Shown: positions 35,870 through 43,416 of the stretch, one piece after another
Numbering within the stretch: position 1 is the stretch's first letter
Layout of the letters: each line of letters begins with the position of its first letter
Origin: Klebsiella pneumoniae
GTDB taxonomy: Bacteria; Myxococcota_A; UBA796; SXON01
Length of the DNA: 47,757 nucleotides
Direction of reading: 5' to 3'
Assembly (NCBI GenBank): GCA_945867435.1
Contig: CAMBIK010000004.1
Location: forward strand, 1-47,757
Notes under the pieces: generated by a model
Seen by the model: only the letters and a program-made list of their open reading frames with translations
Database searches by the model: none
What the model was told of the DNA's origin: nothing
Made by a program: the position numbers and the translations under genes

Positions 35870-36757
35870 ATGTTGCCTGTGCTTTTCATCGCCGCATGCG
35901 GTGCGCCATCCGAGGACGACTCGGGCGCGATGGGAAGCAGCGAGATGTCGCGGCCACGTCATCCGACAGCCGCGTACAACGCAGAAGAGGCGGCAAATGC
36001 GCTCAAGGAAGGCGTTCGCTTCGGGCTTCCCCTGCCTCCGCCTGCGATCAACACCTGGCGGGAGTTCATGCTACACGGGGACGAAATCTGTCCCGGCGGC
36101 GGCTGGGAGTTCGGCGCTCTGGAAGTGTTCGAGGCTCAAGGCTGCACCGCCGATTCCGGCTACTGGTACCAGGGCGTTGGCAGCGGGCTGGCGAGCTGGA
36201 CAGACGAGGATGGGGATGGGCTCCTCGACCAGTACCTTGAAGACATGAAGACCGACGGGTCAATGCGCGACCTGGACGACCAGCGGTTCATCTTCGGTGG
36301 GGCCATGCGGTTCGAGTTCACCGGTATTCCCGGCGAAGCTGGCACCTACACCGCAGAGATTCTGGGCACTTACGCGTACCCGGGTGCGGATGACTTGTGG
36401 ATGCAGGCCGGCGCCAGCACCGGCTCGTACCTGTCCGGCACGATTGATCGCGACGACAACTGGACCCTGCTGGCAAACGGCGGCTTCACGGTCGGCGATC
36501 AATCGGTGGGCTTCGCCGACTTTTCGATCAACACCGCATGCCCGGGCAAGCCATCCGGAACCATCGGCATTCGCGACGATGCCGGCTATTGGTACGACCT
36601 GACCTACGACGAATCCACTTGCGACACCTGCGGGGATATCGTATTCGACGGCCGGGAAGCCCTGGGTCGGGTGTGCGTGGATGTCGGGCCGGCGTTTGAC
36701 CTGTCGTTCAACGATATCCTGGGCCGCATGGCCGAAATCGGCACGGGGCCCCCGTGA
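35870..36757 (+). CDS. Predicted lipoprotein of unknown function
   Basis: A 295-aa lipoprotein, signal MLPVLFIAAC (Cys10, uncharged). The mature part has eight or so further Cys (GDEICPGGGWEF, QGCTADSG, NTACPGKP, STCDTCGD, GRVCVDVG) that probably form disulphides, and one acidic loop DEDGDGLLD resembling a calcium site. I recognise no family. Its end overlaps the DUF1549-type gene by 4 bp, so it is the first gene of that module. It may be a leaderless mRNA. Confidence 0.75.
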   Translation: MLPVLFIAACGAPSEDDSGAMGSSEMSRPRHPTAAYNAEEAANALKEGVRFGLPLPPPAINTWREFMLHGDEICPGGGWEFGALEVFEAQGCTADSGYWYQGVGSGLASWTDEDGDGLLDQYLEDMKTDGSMRDLDDQRFIFGGAMRFEFTGIPGEAGTYTAEILGTYAYPGADDLWMQAGASTGSYLSGTIDRDDNWTLLANGGFTVGDQSVGFADFSINTACPGKPSGTIGIRDDAGYWYDLTYDESTCDTCGDIVFDGREALGRVCVDVGPAFDLSFNDILGRMAEIGTGPP

Positions 36758-38367
36758 GCGCCGCCCTCTGGATGCTCCTGCAAGGGTGCGACACGCCGAA
36801 GCCAACGCCGGTCGTCGCCGAAGCCGCGCCTGCCGAGCTTGTCGCCTTGCCCGCGCCGCGCCTGCTGCGAAGAATCTCCCTCGATCTCCAGGGCACGCTG
36901 CCCAGCACCGAAGAACTAGACGCGGTGGAGGCCGATCCCACCCAGCTCCGCGCCTTCACCTCGCAGTACATGGCAAGCGAGAATTTCGAAGACCGGCTCG
37001 TCGGCTTGCTCGCCGAGCGTTGGCACACGGTCATGGACGTGTACGAGGTGGGCGCGACCGACTACGGGCTCGAAGATCCGGACACCGACCGCTTCAACCA
37101 TTCGATCGGGGAAGAACCCCTCCGGCTTATCGCCCATGTGGTGGCGGAAGACCGGCCGTGGAGCGAGATCGTCACTGCCGACTACACCATGCTGAACGAG
37201 ATGATGGCCGAGCTTTGGCCTGTCGAATACCCCGAAGGGGCGACCGGCTGGCAAGAGACCCACTACACCGATGGCCGGCCGGCCGCGGGCGTGCTGGCGA
37301 CCAACGGTTTCTATTGGCGCTACGTCACCAACATCTCCAACAAGAGCCGCGGGCGCGTCGCCGCCATCTCGCGGCTCCTGCTGTGTACGGACATTCTGGG
37401 CCGACCGATCGAGTTCACACGGAACGACACGATCGACCCGGAGACCGCCATCAAGACCGTGCCGGGGTGCGTGACTTGCCACGCCGCAGTCGACCCGATC
37501 GCGGCGAGCATGTTTGGATTCTGGTGGACTATCCAGTACAATCCGTGGGAGATGCAGAGCTACCACCCCGAACGGGAACGCCTCGGCCCCGAGCTGCTCG
37601 ACACCACGCCAGGGTGGTACGGCACGCCAACCGGGGGCCTGGTCGACCTAGGCTGGTACATCAGCGAAGACCCGCGCTTCAACCACTGCGCCGCGCAGAG
37701 CTTCGCGGAACAGTACTGGCGCCGCCCCGCCGACCTCACCGACTACGACACGATCGATACGCTGTGGTCCACCTTCGAAGCCAACGGAGCCACCCCGAAG
37801 GGACTCATCCTCGATGTCCTCGAAACGAAACAGTACACGGCAGAGAGCTTCACCGCCGACGCCTCTGCGGCCACGCAGGAACGCGAAGTGGTCGAGAGGC
37901 TGCTGAGCCCGAACCAGCAGCGCCTGGCCTTGGAAGATCTGGCGGGACTGGACTGGCGACAGCGCAACTATGTCGGCTTGGAGAACGATATTTTAGGGTA
38001 CCGTGTTTTGGGAGGGGGCGTGGATGGGTACAGTGTCACCAGCGCCCAGGGCTCTCCGGGGCTGACGTGGGAGCTCGTGAACAAGCGCTTCGCCCAAGCG
38101 GCGGCGGAGACGCTTGTGCTGCGGGACCTCGACGCCGAGGCCCCAACCGTGCTCACGGCAAAAGGGGAAGACCGACCTGGAGATCCCGTTTTCGACGAGC
38201 AACTTCGTACGCTGCACTGGCGCCTTTTCGCCGCCCGCGCCGACGACGCCTGGGTGGTCGAAACGGGTGCCCTTTGGACGGCCGTCTTTGCCGTGGAAGG
38301 CGAGGCAAGCGCCTGGATGGCCGTGATCGAGGCGATGCTGCGCGACCCCGAATTCGTGAGCTACTAA
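36754..38367 (+). CDS. DUF1549/DUF1588-type lipoprotein with CxxCH motif
   Basis: A 537-aa lipoprotein starting with GTG; signal MSAALWMLLQGC (Cys12, uncharged). Residues ~35-90 (LLRRISLDLQGTLPSTEEL) match the DUF1549 signature of planctomycete-type proteins. The stretch GCVTCHAAVDP (CxxCH at 239-243) is the DUF1588-type haem-like motif, here possibly binding covalent haem c. Family members are nearly always encoded next to DUF1501 or DUF1552 proteins, as here; their function is not established. The stop codon directly abuts the DUF1501 start. Confidence 0.82.
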   Translation: MSAALWMLLQGCDTPKPTPVVAEAAPAELVALPAPRLLRRISLDLQGTLPSTEELDAVEADPTQLRAFTSQYMASENFEDRLVGLLAERWHTVMDVYEVGATDYGLEDPDTDRFNHSIGEEPLRLIAHVVAEDRPWSEIVTADYTMLNEMMAELWPVEYPEGATGWQETHYTDGRPAAGVLATNGFYWRYVTNISNKSRGRVAAISRLLLCTDILGRPIEFTRNDTIDPETAIKTVPGCVTCHAAVDPIAASMFGFWWTIQYNPWEMQSYHPERERLGPELLDTTPGWYGTPTGGLVDLGWYISEDPRFNHCAAQSFAEQYWRRPADLTDYDTIDTLWSTFEANGATPKGLILDVLETKQYTAESFTADASAATQEREVVERLLSPNQQRLALEDLAGLDWRQRNYVGLENDILGYRVLGGGVDGYSVTSAQGSPGLTWELVNKRFAQAAAETLVLRDLDAEAPTVLTAKGEDRPGDPVFDEQLRTLHWRLFAARADDAWVVETGALWTAVFAVEGEASAWMAVIEAMLRDPEFVSY

Positions 38368-39624
38368 ATGCCTCCACGCTCCCCTCTCCACCTCAGCCGC
38401 CGCGCCGCCCTTGGCCTTGGCGCCGCCGGGCTGCTCGTCCCCCGGTTCGGCGTGGCCGACGCGGTAGCCGGCCCCAACCGCCGCTTCCTCTTCGTTCACT
38501 GTTCGGGCGGTTGGGATACCACCTATTGCTTTCAGCCTAATTTCGGGTCGACCGTCGTGGACATGGAACCGAACAGCACGGCCGCGGAAGTCGGGGGGAT
38601 CACCTTCGTCGACAACGAAATGCGGCCCAATGTGCGCGCCTATTTCGAAAACTACGCACCGAGAACGGCGGTCATCAACGGCATCGAGGTGCGCAGCGTG
38701 ACCCACGAGCGCTGCCGCCGCATCATGATGACCGGCAGTCCCGAAGGCCAGACCGACGACTGGGGTGCCATCCTGGCCGGAAAGGCAACCTCAACGTACC
38801 TCCTTCCCTACTTTGTGCTGAGCGGGACTGCGTTCACCGCGAAGTACTCGAGCCGGGTGGTGCGGGTCGGGCAAGAAGGCCAACTGACCAACTTGTTGAC
38901 CGGGGAAGCACTCATTCGCACCGACCGGCCCTACGCGCCGCCTTCGGCCGAGCGGGAAGCGCTGGTCGATGGGTATGTGCGGGCGCGGATGGGCGCAGCC
39001 GCCCCGACCAGTCCGATCGCCACCGCGGCCGCCAGCGCCCTCGACGATGCCGAAGCCCTCAAGGGCTACCTCGACACCCTGAACATCGGCTCCTACGCGC
39101 AAGGATGCTTCCAGCTGGCCCACCAGATGTCCGCGGTGTGGGACGTCTTCCAGCTTGGGCTCGCTCGCAGCGCCCTCATTGAGTACAAGGGCTGGTGCTC
39201 GGAAGGGTGGGACACGCACGCCCAAAACGAGCGGCAAGGCATGCATTTCGACGAACTCTTCGAGCTGCTGGCGAAGGGCATCGAGGACCTGGACAGCCGC
39301 ACCGCCGCCGACGGCGGGCAACTGGCCGACGAAACGGTCATCGTCGTGTTCTCCGAGATGGGACGCACGCCGCAGCTCAACGGCGGCTCAGGACGCGACC
39401 ATTGGACATTCACGAGTGCCATGGTTTTGGGAGCGGGGGTGAAGGGCGGCCAGGTGATCGGCGGCTTCGACACCAGTGGCTACGGTGCCAACACCGACTA
39501 CGCTTCCGGCGCAGTGAGCGATAGCGGAATCGGAATCTTGGCATCCAACTTTGGAGCTTCACTGCTTGCACTTGGCGATGTGGACCCGGGAGAGACCACG
39601 CCGATCACGGCCCTGATCGCATGA
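38368..39624 (+). CDS. DUF1501 family protein, Tat-exported
   Basis: A 418-aa protein with a twin-arginine signal (SRRAALGLGAAGLLVPR) and the DUF1501 fold, an alkaline-phosphatase/sulfatase-like superfamily. Hallmarks are GWDTHAQN and SEMGRTPQLNGGSGRDHW, then VLGAGVKGGQVIGGFD. The Tat route suggests folding with a cofactor or metal before export. It abuts the DUF1549-type gene and overlaps the small haem-motif lipoprotein gene by 4 bp. The substrate is unknown. Confidence 0.88.
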   Translation: MPPRSPLHLSRRAALGLGAAGLLVPRFGVADAVAGPNRRFLFVHCSGGWDTTYCFQPNFGSTVVDMEPNSTAAEVGGITFVDNEMRPNVRAYFENYAPRTAVINGIEVRSVTHERCRRIMMTGSPEGQTDDWGAILAGKATSTYLLPYFVLSGTAFTAKYSSRVVRVGQEGQLTNLLTGEALIRTDRPYAPPSAEREALVDGYVRARMGAAAPTSPIATAAASALDDAEALKGYLDTLNIGSYAQGCFQLAHQMSAVWDVFQLGLARSALIEYKGWCSEGWDTHAQNERQGMHFDELFELLAKGIEDLDSRTAADGGQLADETVIVVFSEMGRTPQLNGGSGRDHWTFTSAMVLGAGVKGGQVIGGFDTSGYGANTDYASGAVSDSGIGILASNFGASLLALGDVDPGETTPITALIA

Positions 39625-39953
39625 TCCTGCTTGCACTCGGGCTGGCCTGCGTCAGCGACGAACTCGAATCCGCGAACCCCGATTGCGTGGGAGTCAGCGA
39701 GGTGACGTGGGACGGCTTCGCCCACGGGTTCTTCACCACCTACTGCACATCCTGCCACTCCGTGAACAACACCGACACGCGGTATGGCGCCCCAACCGAC
39801 GCGAACTTCGATTCGGAGGCCGATCTCATCCGCCAAGCCGACCGCGTGCGCGCCCGCGTGCTCGTCGAGGCCACGATGCCGATCGGCGGCGGGGTCTACG
39901 ACACCGACCTGACGCTGCTCGACGCCTACCTGACCTGCACGATGGGGCTGTAG
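39621..39953 (+). CDS. Small lipoprotein with a single CxxCH (cytochrome c-like) motif
   Basis: A 110-aa lipoprotein, signal MILLALGLAC (Cys10, uncharged). It contains CTSCHS at ~43-47 and a later Met in ATMPIGGG that could be the distal haem ligand, the layout of a mono-haem class I cytochrome c domain. Such small cytochrome-like domains are often fused or linked to DUF1549/1501 systems. The ATG overlaps the DUF1501 stop. It converges with the zinc-protein gene, 5 bp apart. Confidence 0.8.
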   Translation: MILLALGLACVSDELESANPDCVGVSEVTWDGFAHGFFTTYCTSCHSVNNTDTRYGAPTDANFDSEADLIRQADRVRARVLVEATMPIGGGVYDTDLTLLDAYLTCTMGL

Positions 39954-39958
39954 CGCCC

Positions 39959-40273
39959 TCAGCGCTTGAAGCGAAACATCGATGCGATTCCGGCCAGCGC
40001 CCCACTCGCATCCTTGCCAGCAAGCTGCTCCAGTTCTCCCGGGTCGAGCAGCACGCATCCGCAGGCCTCGCACACATCGATCTCCACGCCGCGGAAGTCG
40101 CGGGGAGTGAGCAGCCCGCCGCACTTCCCGCAGCGCTGCGCGTGCAGGAGCTTCTGTTCAGCGAGCTCGGCCACGCCACGCGCCGCCTCGGCAGCGACCT
40201 GGGCCTGCGCCCGTTCCTCGCGCTCCAAGCGAACAAAGTACTCTTCTTCTGATGCGTTCCGGTCCTTGGACAT
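39959..40273 (-). CDS. Small TFIIB-type zinc-ribbon protein
   Basis: A 104-aa cytoplasmic protein. A charged, probably coiled-coil N-terminal half is followed by CGKCGGLLTPRDF and, 13 residues on, VDVC-like EIDVCEACGCVLLDPGELEQL (given in part: Cys pairs near residues 48-51 and 67-71). This is the zf-TFIIB (PF13453-like) pattern. It lies 58 nt after the tandem zinc-ribbon genes. Function unknown. Confidence 0.8.
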   Translation of the reverse strand: MSKDRNASEEEYFVRLEREERAQAQVAAEAARGVAELAEQKLLHAQRCGKCGGLLTPRDFRGVEIDVCEACGCVLLDPGELEQLAGKDASGALAGIASMFRFKR

Positions 40274-40331
40274 GGCAGTCTCCCCGCCAAGCCTATCGCA
40301 TGCGCGGCCGTGAGGGGAGGCCTGGCAGGAG

Positions 40332-41912
40332 CTAGCAGGGGCCGCCGACCCGACGAAGCCCGCTCTCCAGTTCCCTCACCAGCTCAGTGTCGGCGCCCGC
40401 CTTCGCGGAAGCGGAGCAATAATCAGACTTTGCACTACCTTTGTCGCCCAATCTCTCGTTCGCATAGCCCCGACCGTACAGCGCCCCCGCCGAGCCGGGG
40501 CTCTTTTGCAACGCTCGGGCGAAGAAGCCGTGCGCAGCGTTGGCATCTCCGTCGTCCATCGCCTTCCACCCTTGAGCCGTCAACGACTTCGCCGAGCCGC
40601 CCGTTTCCGCGGGCTTGGGCGCCGCGACCGCAGGCTTCGGAGCGGGACGGGGCACCGCCGCGACCGCAGGCTTGGGTGCCGCGACCGCAGGCTTGGGTGC
40701 CGCGACTGGCTTCGGCACAGGCGGGGGCACCGCGGCGACCGCCGGCTTCGGGGGCGGCACAGGCTTCGCCACCGCTTCCTCGACAGGAGCGGAAAGCTCC
40801 GCCTCGTCCGCTGCGATCTCCGCTTCTAGCTTCGCTGCTTCGACCGGGGCAGCCACCACTTCGGCCCCCGCCTCGGCCGATGCCGATGCCGCTTTCTCGC
40901 GCTCGGGTTCGCCTTCCGGACCAGCGAAAAGCCAACCGCCGAACGCCAGCAAAACCGCCAGGCCCAGGGCGCCTCCGATCATCCATTCAGGGCCGCGGCC
41001 CACGCGAACGGGCTCTTCGTAGGGGTCATCGTCGAGCACCGAGCGCGGCAGGCGCGGGACCACGGTCACGGGGACAGGGCCATCCCCGAAATCGGGCGGC
41101 AGAGTCGGCGGGGCCGACTCGGGCAAAACCCCCGCGAGCATGAAGTCGTCCGCCAGATCGCCGCGCGACGGCGGCGACTGCCCGCCCAAGGGGATCGGCG
41201 CGATGTCGAGTTCGACAGGACGAACTTCCTCCACGGTCGCTTCCTGCGGATCGGTGTCCGAACCCAACTGGAAGCCTATGAACCGGGGTTCTGCCTGCAC
41301 GGGCAGCGGGTCGGGGGCAGCCTGCAGCGCGGCAGATTCATCCTTCGCTCGATCCTCATCCCTCGGCCCAAGCAGGGAGGGTGGCAGCGAATCCAGACGG
41401 GGGGGCACACCTCGGGGCCGGTCCCCAAGAAAAAACTCGGCCGGCGGCGCGAAGGGGTCGTGCTCGGGAGCCGTGGGGGCCTCCACGAAGGCAGTCATCG
41501 GCGCATCGCGGGGAACGCCGAGGGCCGAGGCCGCCACAAAGAACAGGTGAAAATCGGGCCGGTCGCCAAGGGTGGTCCAGCGGTTGCCGGGCTCGCACAC
41601 CTCATCGGCAGGATCGACGCGCCCCTCCAAAACCCAACGCTGCAACGTGGCGAGATCGGCCACGTCGTAGACCTCGCCCGCCACCCTGACCTGCTCTACG
41701 CGTTCTCCCTGCGCAACGGGCAGCGGCTCGGTGAGCGACCGCGACGGGGGCTCGGCCGCCGCCGGAAGCGCACCATCGGCTGATTCTGAAACCAGGGGGA
41801 ACGTGTGCCCGCAGTCGGAGCACCGAAACCGCAGCGGACGCGACCGGGCCCGCCCCGCAGGCGGCGGATCCACATGGTGGCGCATCCGACAGCGTGGGCA
41901 GGTGACGTCCAC
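40332..41912 (-). CDS. Zinc-ribbon / GYF-like / TM / TPR protein (paralogue 1)
   Basis: A 526-aa protein. GTG 41912 is chosen for GGGAGG about 5 nt upstream. It has an MJ0042-type zinc ribbon (Cys5, 8, 31, 34). A domain at ~70-125 (EVYDVADLATLQRWVLEGRV, DPADEV, then FHLFF) resembles the GYF-like module of Myxococcus GltJ/AgmX-type proteins. One membrane helix lies near 325-345 (MIGGALGLAVLLAFGGWLF). The periplasmic part is a Pro/Lys/Ala-rich linker of 7-residue PKPAVAA repeats and C-terminal TPR-like helices. It starts 1 nt after the paralogue's stop. A scaffold linking cytoplasm and periplasm is a plausible role. Confidence 0.82.
   Translation of the reverse strand: MDVTCPRCRMRHHVDPPPAGRARSRPLRFRCSDCGHTFPLVSESADGALPAAAEPPSRSLTEPLPVAQGERVEQVRVAGEVYDVADLATLQRWVLEGRVDPADEVCEPGNRWTTLGDRPDFHLFFVAASALGVPRDAPMTAFVEAPTAPEHDPFAPPAEFFLGDRPRGVPPRLDSLPPSLLGPRDEDRAKDESAALQAAPDPLPVQAEPRFIGFQLGSDTDPQEATVEEVRPVELDIAPIPLGGQSPPSRGDLADDFMLAGVLPESAPPTLPPDFGDGPVPVTVVPRLPRSVLDDDPYEEPVRVGRGPEWMIGGALGLAVLLAFGGWLFAGPEGEPEREKAASASAEAGAEVVAAPVEAAKLEAEIAADEAELSAPVEEAVAKPVPPPKPAVAAVPPPVPKPVAAPKPAVAAPKPAVAAVPRPAPKPAVAAPKPAETGGSAKSLTAQGWKAMDDGDANAAHGFFARALQKSPGSAGALYGRGYANERLGDKGSAKSDYCSASAKAGADTELVRELESGLRRVGGPC
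40621..40760 (-). repeat. In-frame 21-bp tandem repeats (Pro/Ala/Lys linker)
   Basis: Units like GCCGCGACCGCAGGCTTGGG occur at 40621, 40657 and 40678, with degenerate copies to ~40760. They encode repeated PKPAVAA in the gene at 40332-41912. Two adjacent units (40657-40677 and 40678-40698) are identical, suggesting recent slippage. This is a coding linker, not a mobile element or CRISPR. Confidence 0.8.
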
Positions 41913-41913
41913 G

Positions 41914-43404
41914 CTATCCTCCCATCGCGGCGAGCTTGGTCCGGATGGCCGTGGCGTCGCTGGGTCCGGATTCCAAGTACTGACCGAAAGCGACCTTGGC
42001 ACCGGCCACATCGCCGGCGGCCTCGAGGAGCTCCCCGAGTACCTTGTATGCTCGCTTTTGGCTAGCCGCCGCCGTGTTCAAGGTGGCGGCACCGCCGGCT
42101 TCATCGCCGCTGAGGAACTGGGCCTGCCCCAGCTTGACGTTGGCCGAGCCCTTTCCCTCGGCGATGGCCTTCCTGAAAGCCTGGATAGCAGTGTCGTAGT
42201 CCTTGGATTTCATCGCTGCATCCCCGACGGCCTCGTTGTCCGTTGGCGAGGTGGTGAGCACCTGCGCGACCGGAGCCTTCGAGTCCTGCACGGCCCCAGC
42301 CCCGGAGGGCGAGCGCCCGGCGACAGGAGCCGCGCCGGCCACACCGCCGAAGCCCGTCACACACAGTCCTTCCTTGGTGAACATCACGCATCCATCATCC
42401 ACCTTGACGACGGGCACTTCCTCCGGGTCACGGTTGGGGCGCGGTGCGGGAGGCTTCGGTTCCTTGTCATCCCACTTCACCCCCTTTGTAGGCGGGCGAA
42501 CCACGGCGGCCACGGGCGGCGCGGGCGGAGGCTGGCTGGCGTACCACCAACCACCGACGGCGAGCAGCGCGACGACCGCCACCACGATGGCTATACGCAC
42601 ACCCCCCAACGGCGACCCCTTCGCGGCAGCCTTTCGGGTGGGCCCACGCTCCCGCTGCCGCTTTTTCATCGCATCGAAGGGGTCGGCGTAGGTGGGGCCG
42701 GAGGCGCGCCCGGCCGCACCATCGTCCAGGTCGGCGGCAGCGGCAGCGGCCAACGCCGCAGCGACGTTGCCAAGATCGGTCGGAGAAGGCTGCGTTTCCT
42801 TTGTCGGCGCCGGCCTGGCTGCAAATTCGATCGCGAGGCGCTCGTAGGACTCGACGAAGAAGACATCGAGGTCGGGAATCTCTCCGATCGGCTTCCAGGA
42901 CTTGCCATCGTGGCTGATCACGTCGGCAGGGGTGACGCGGCCGTCTTGGATGTACCTGCGCAGGGTCTTGATGTCGGAAAAGTCGTAGACCAGACCGATT
43001 CGGACGTTGACCTTCCAAGCGCTAACACCGACTTTTCGGAAGTCTAGAGTGGCTGCGCGGGCGGCGACCTGTTCCCGAGTGGCGGCAGGGGCAGCCGTGG
43101 TGGTCCGAGGCCGGACCACCTGATGACCCGCGGGCACCGCCGGTTCGGCGCGAGCGGCCTCGGCCGCGGCTGCAGCCTCAGCCTCCTCGCGCCCGACTCG
43201 GGTCGGTTCGTCATCTTCCCATTCATTGCCGGCACCGGGCACCGGGAGCAAAGCCGGCCGAGGCGCGTCGGCCAAGGATGCCGTTGGCGCGAGCACGACA
43301 AAAACGTGCTTGCACTTGGGACAGGTGATCTTGGCACCGCGGCCAGTGACTTTGCTATCGTCCAGCTTGTAGCGGGACTTGCACGACTCGCAGGAAACGA
43401 TCAA
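41914..43404 (-). CDS. Zinc-ribbon / GYF-like / TM / TPR protein (paralogue 2)
   Basis: A 496-aa protein starting with TTG (AGGAG 9 nt upstream). It has an MJ0042-type zinc ribbon (Cys5, 8, 28, 31). A domain at ~130-185 (LVYDFSDIKTLRRYIQDGRV, SWKPIGEIPDLDVFF) is clearly related to that of its downstream neighbour. One membrane helix lies near 268-285 (VRIAIVVAVVALLAVGGWWY). A Pro-rich linker, a small Cys pair segment (DDGCVMFTKEGLCV) and C-terminal TPR-like repeats follow. Same order of domains as paralogue 1, so the pair arose by duplication. It lies 12 nt after uvrD. Topology suggests a cytoplasmic sensor part and a periplasmic interaction part. Confidence 0.82.
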   Translation of the reverse strand: MIVSCESCKSRYKLDDSKVTGRGAKITCPKCKHVFVVLAPTASLADAPRPALLPVPGAGNEWEDDEPTRVGREEAEAAAAAEAARAEPAVPAGHQVVRPRTTTAAPAATREQVAARAATLDFRKVGVSAWKVNVRIGLVYDFSDIKTLRRYIQDGRVTPADVISHDGKSWKPIGEIPDLDVFFVESYERLAIEFAARPAPTKETQPSPTDLGNVAAALAAAAAADLDDGAAGRASGPTYADPFDAMKKRQRERGPTRKAAAKGSPLGGVRIAIVVAVVALLAVGGWWYASQPPPAPPVAAVVRPPTKGVKWDDKEPKPPAPRPNRDPEEVPVVKVDDGCVMFTKEGLCVTGFGGVAGAAPVAGRSPSGAGAVQDSKAPVAQVLTTSPTDNEAVGDAAMKSKDYDTAIQAFRKAIAEGKGSANVKLGQAQFLSGDEAGGAATLNTAAASQKRAYKVLGELLEAAGDVAGAKVAFGQYLESGPSDATAIRTKLAAMGG

Positions 43405-43416
43405 GTCGAGGTGCTC

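Noticed and set aside
40621-40760. Tandem repeats as a possible mobile or regulatory repeat
   Set aside because: 21-bp units in frame coding for a Pro/Ala/Lys linker of a membrane protein.
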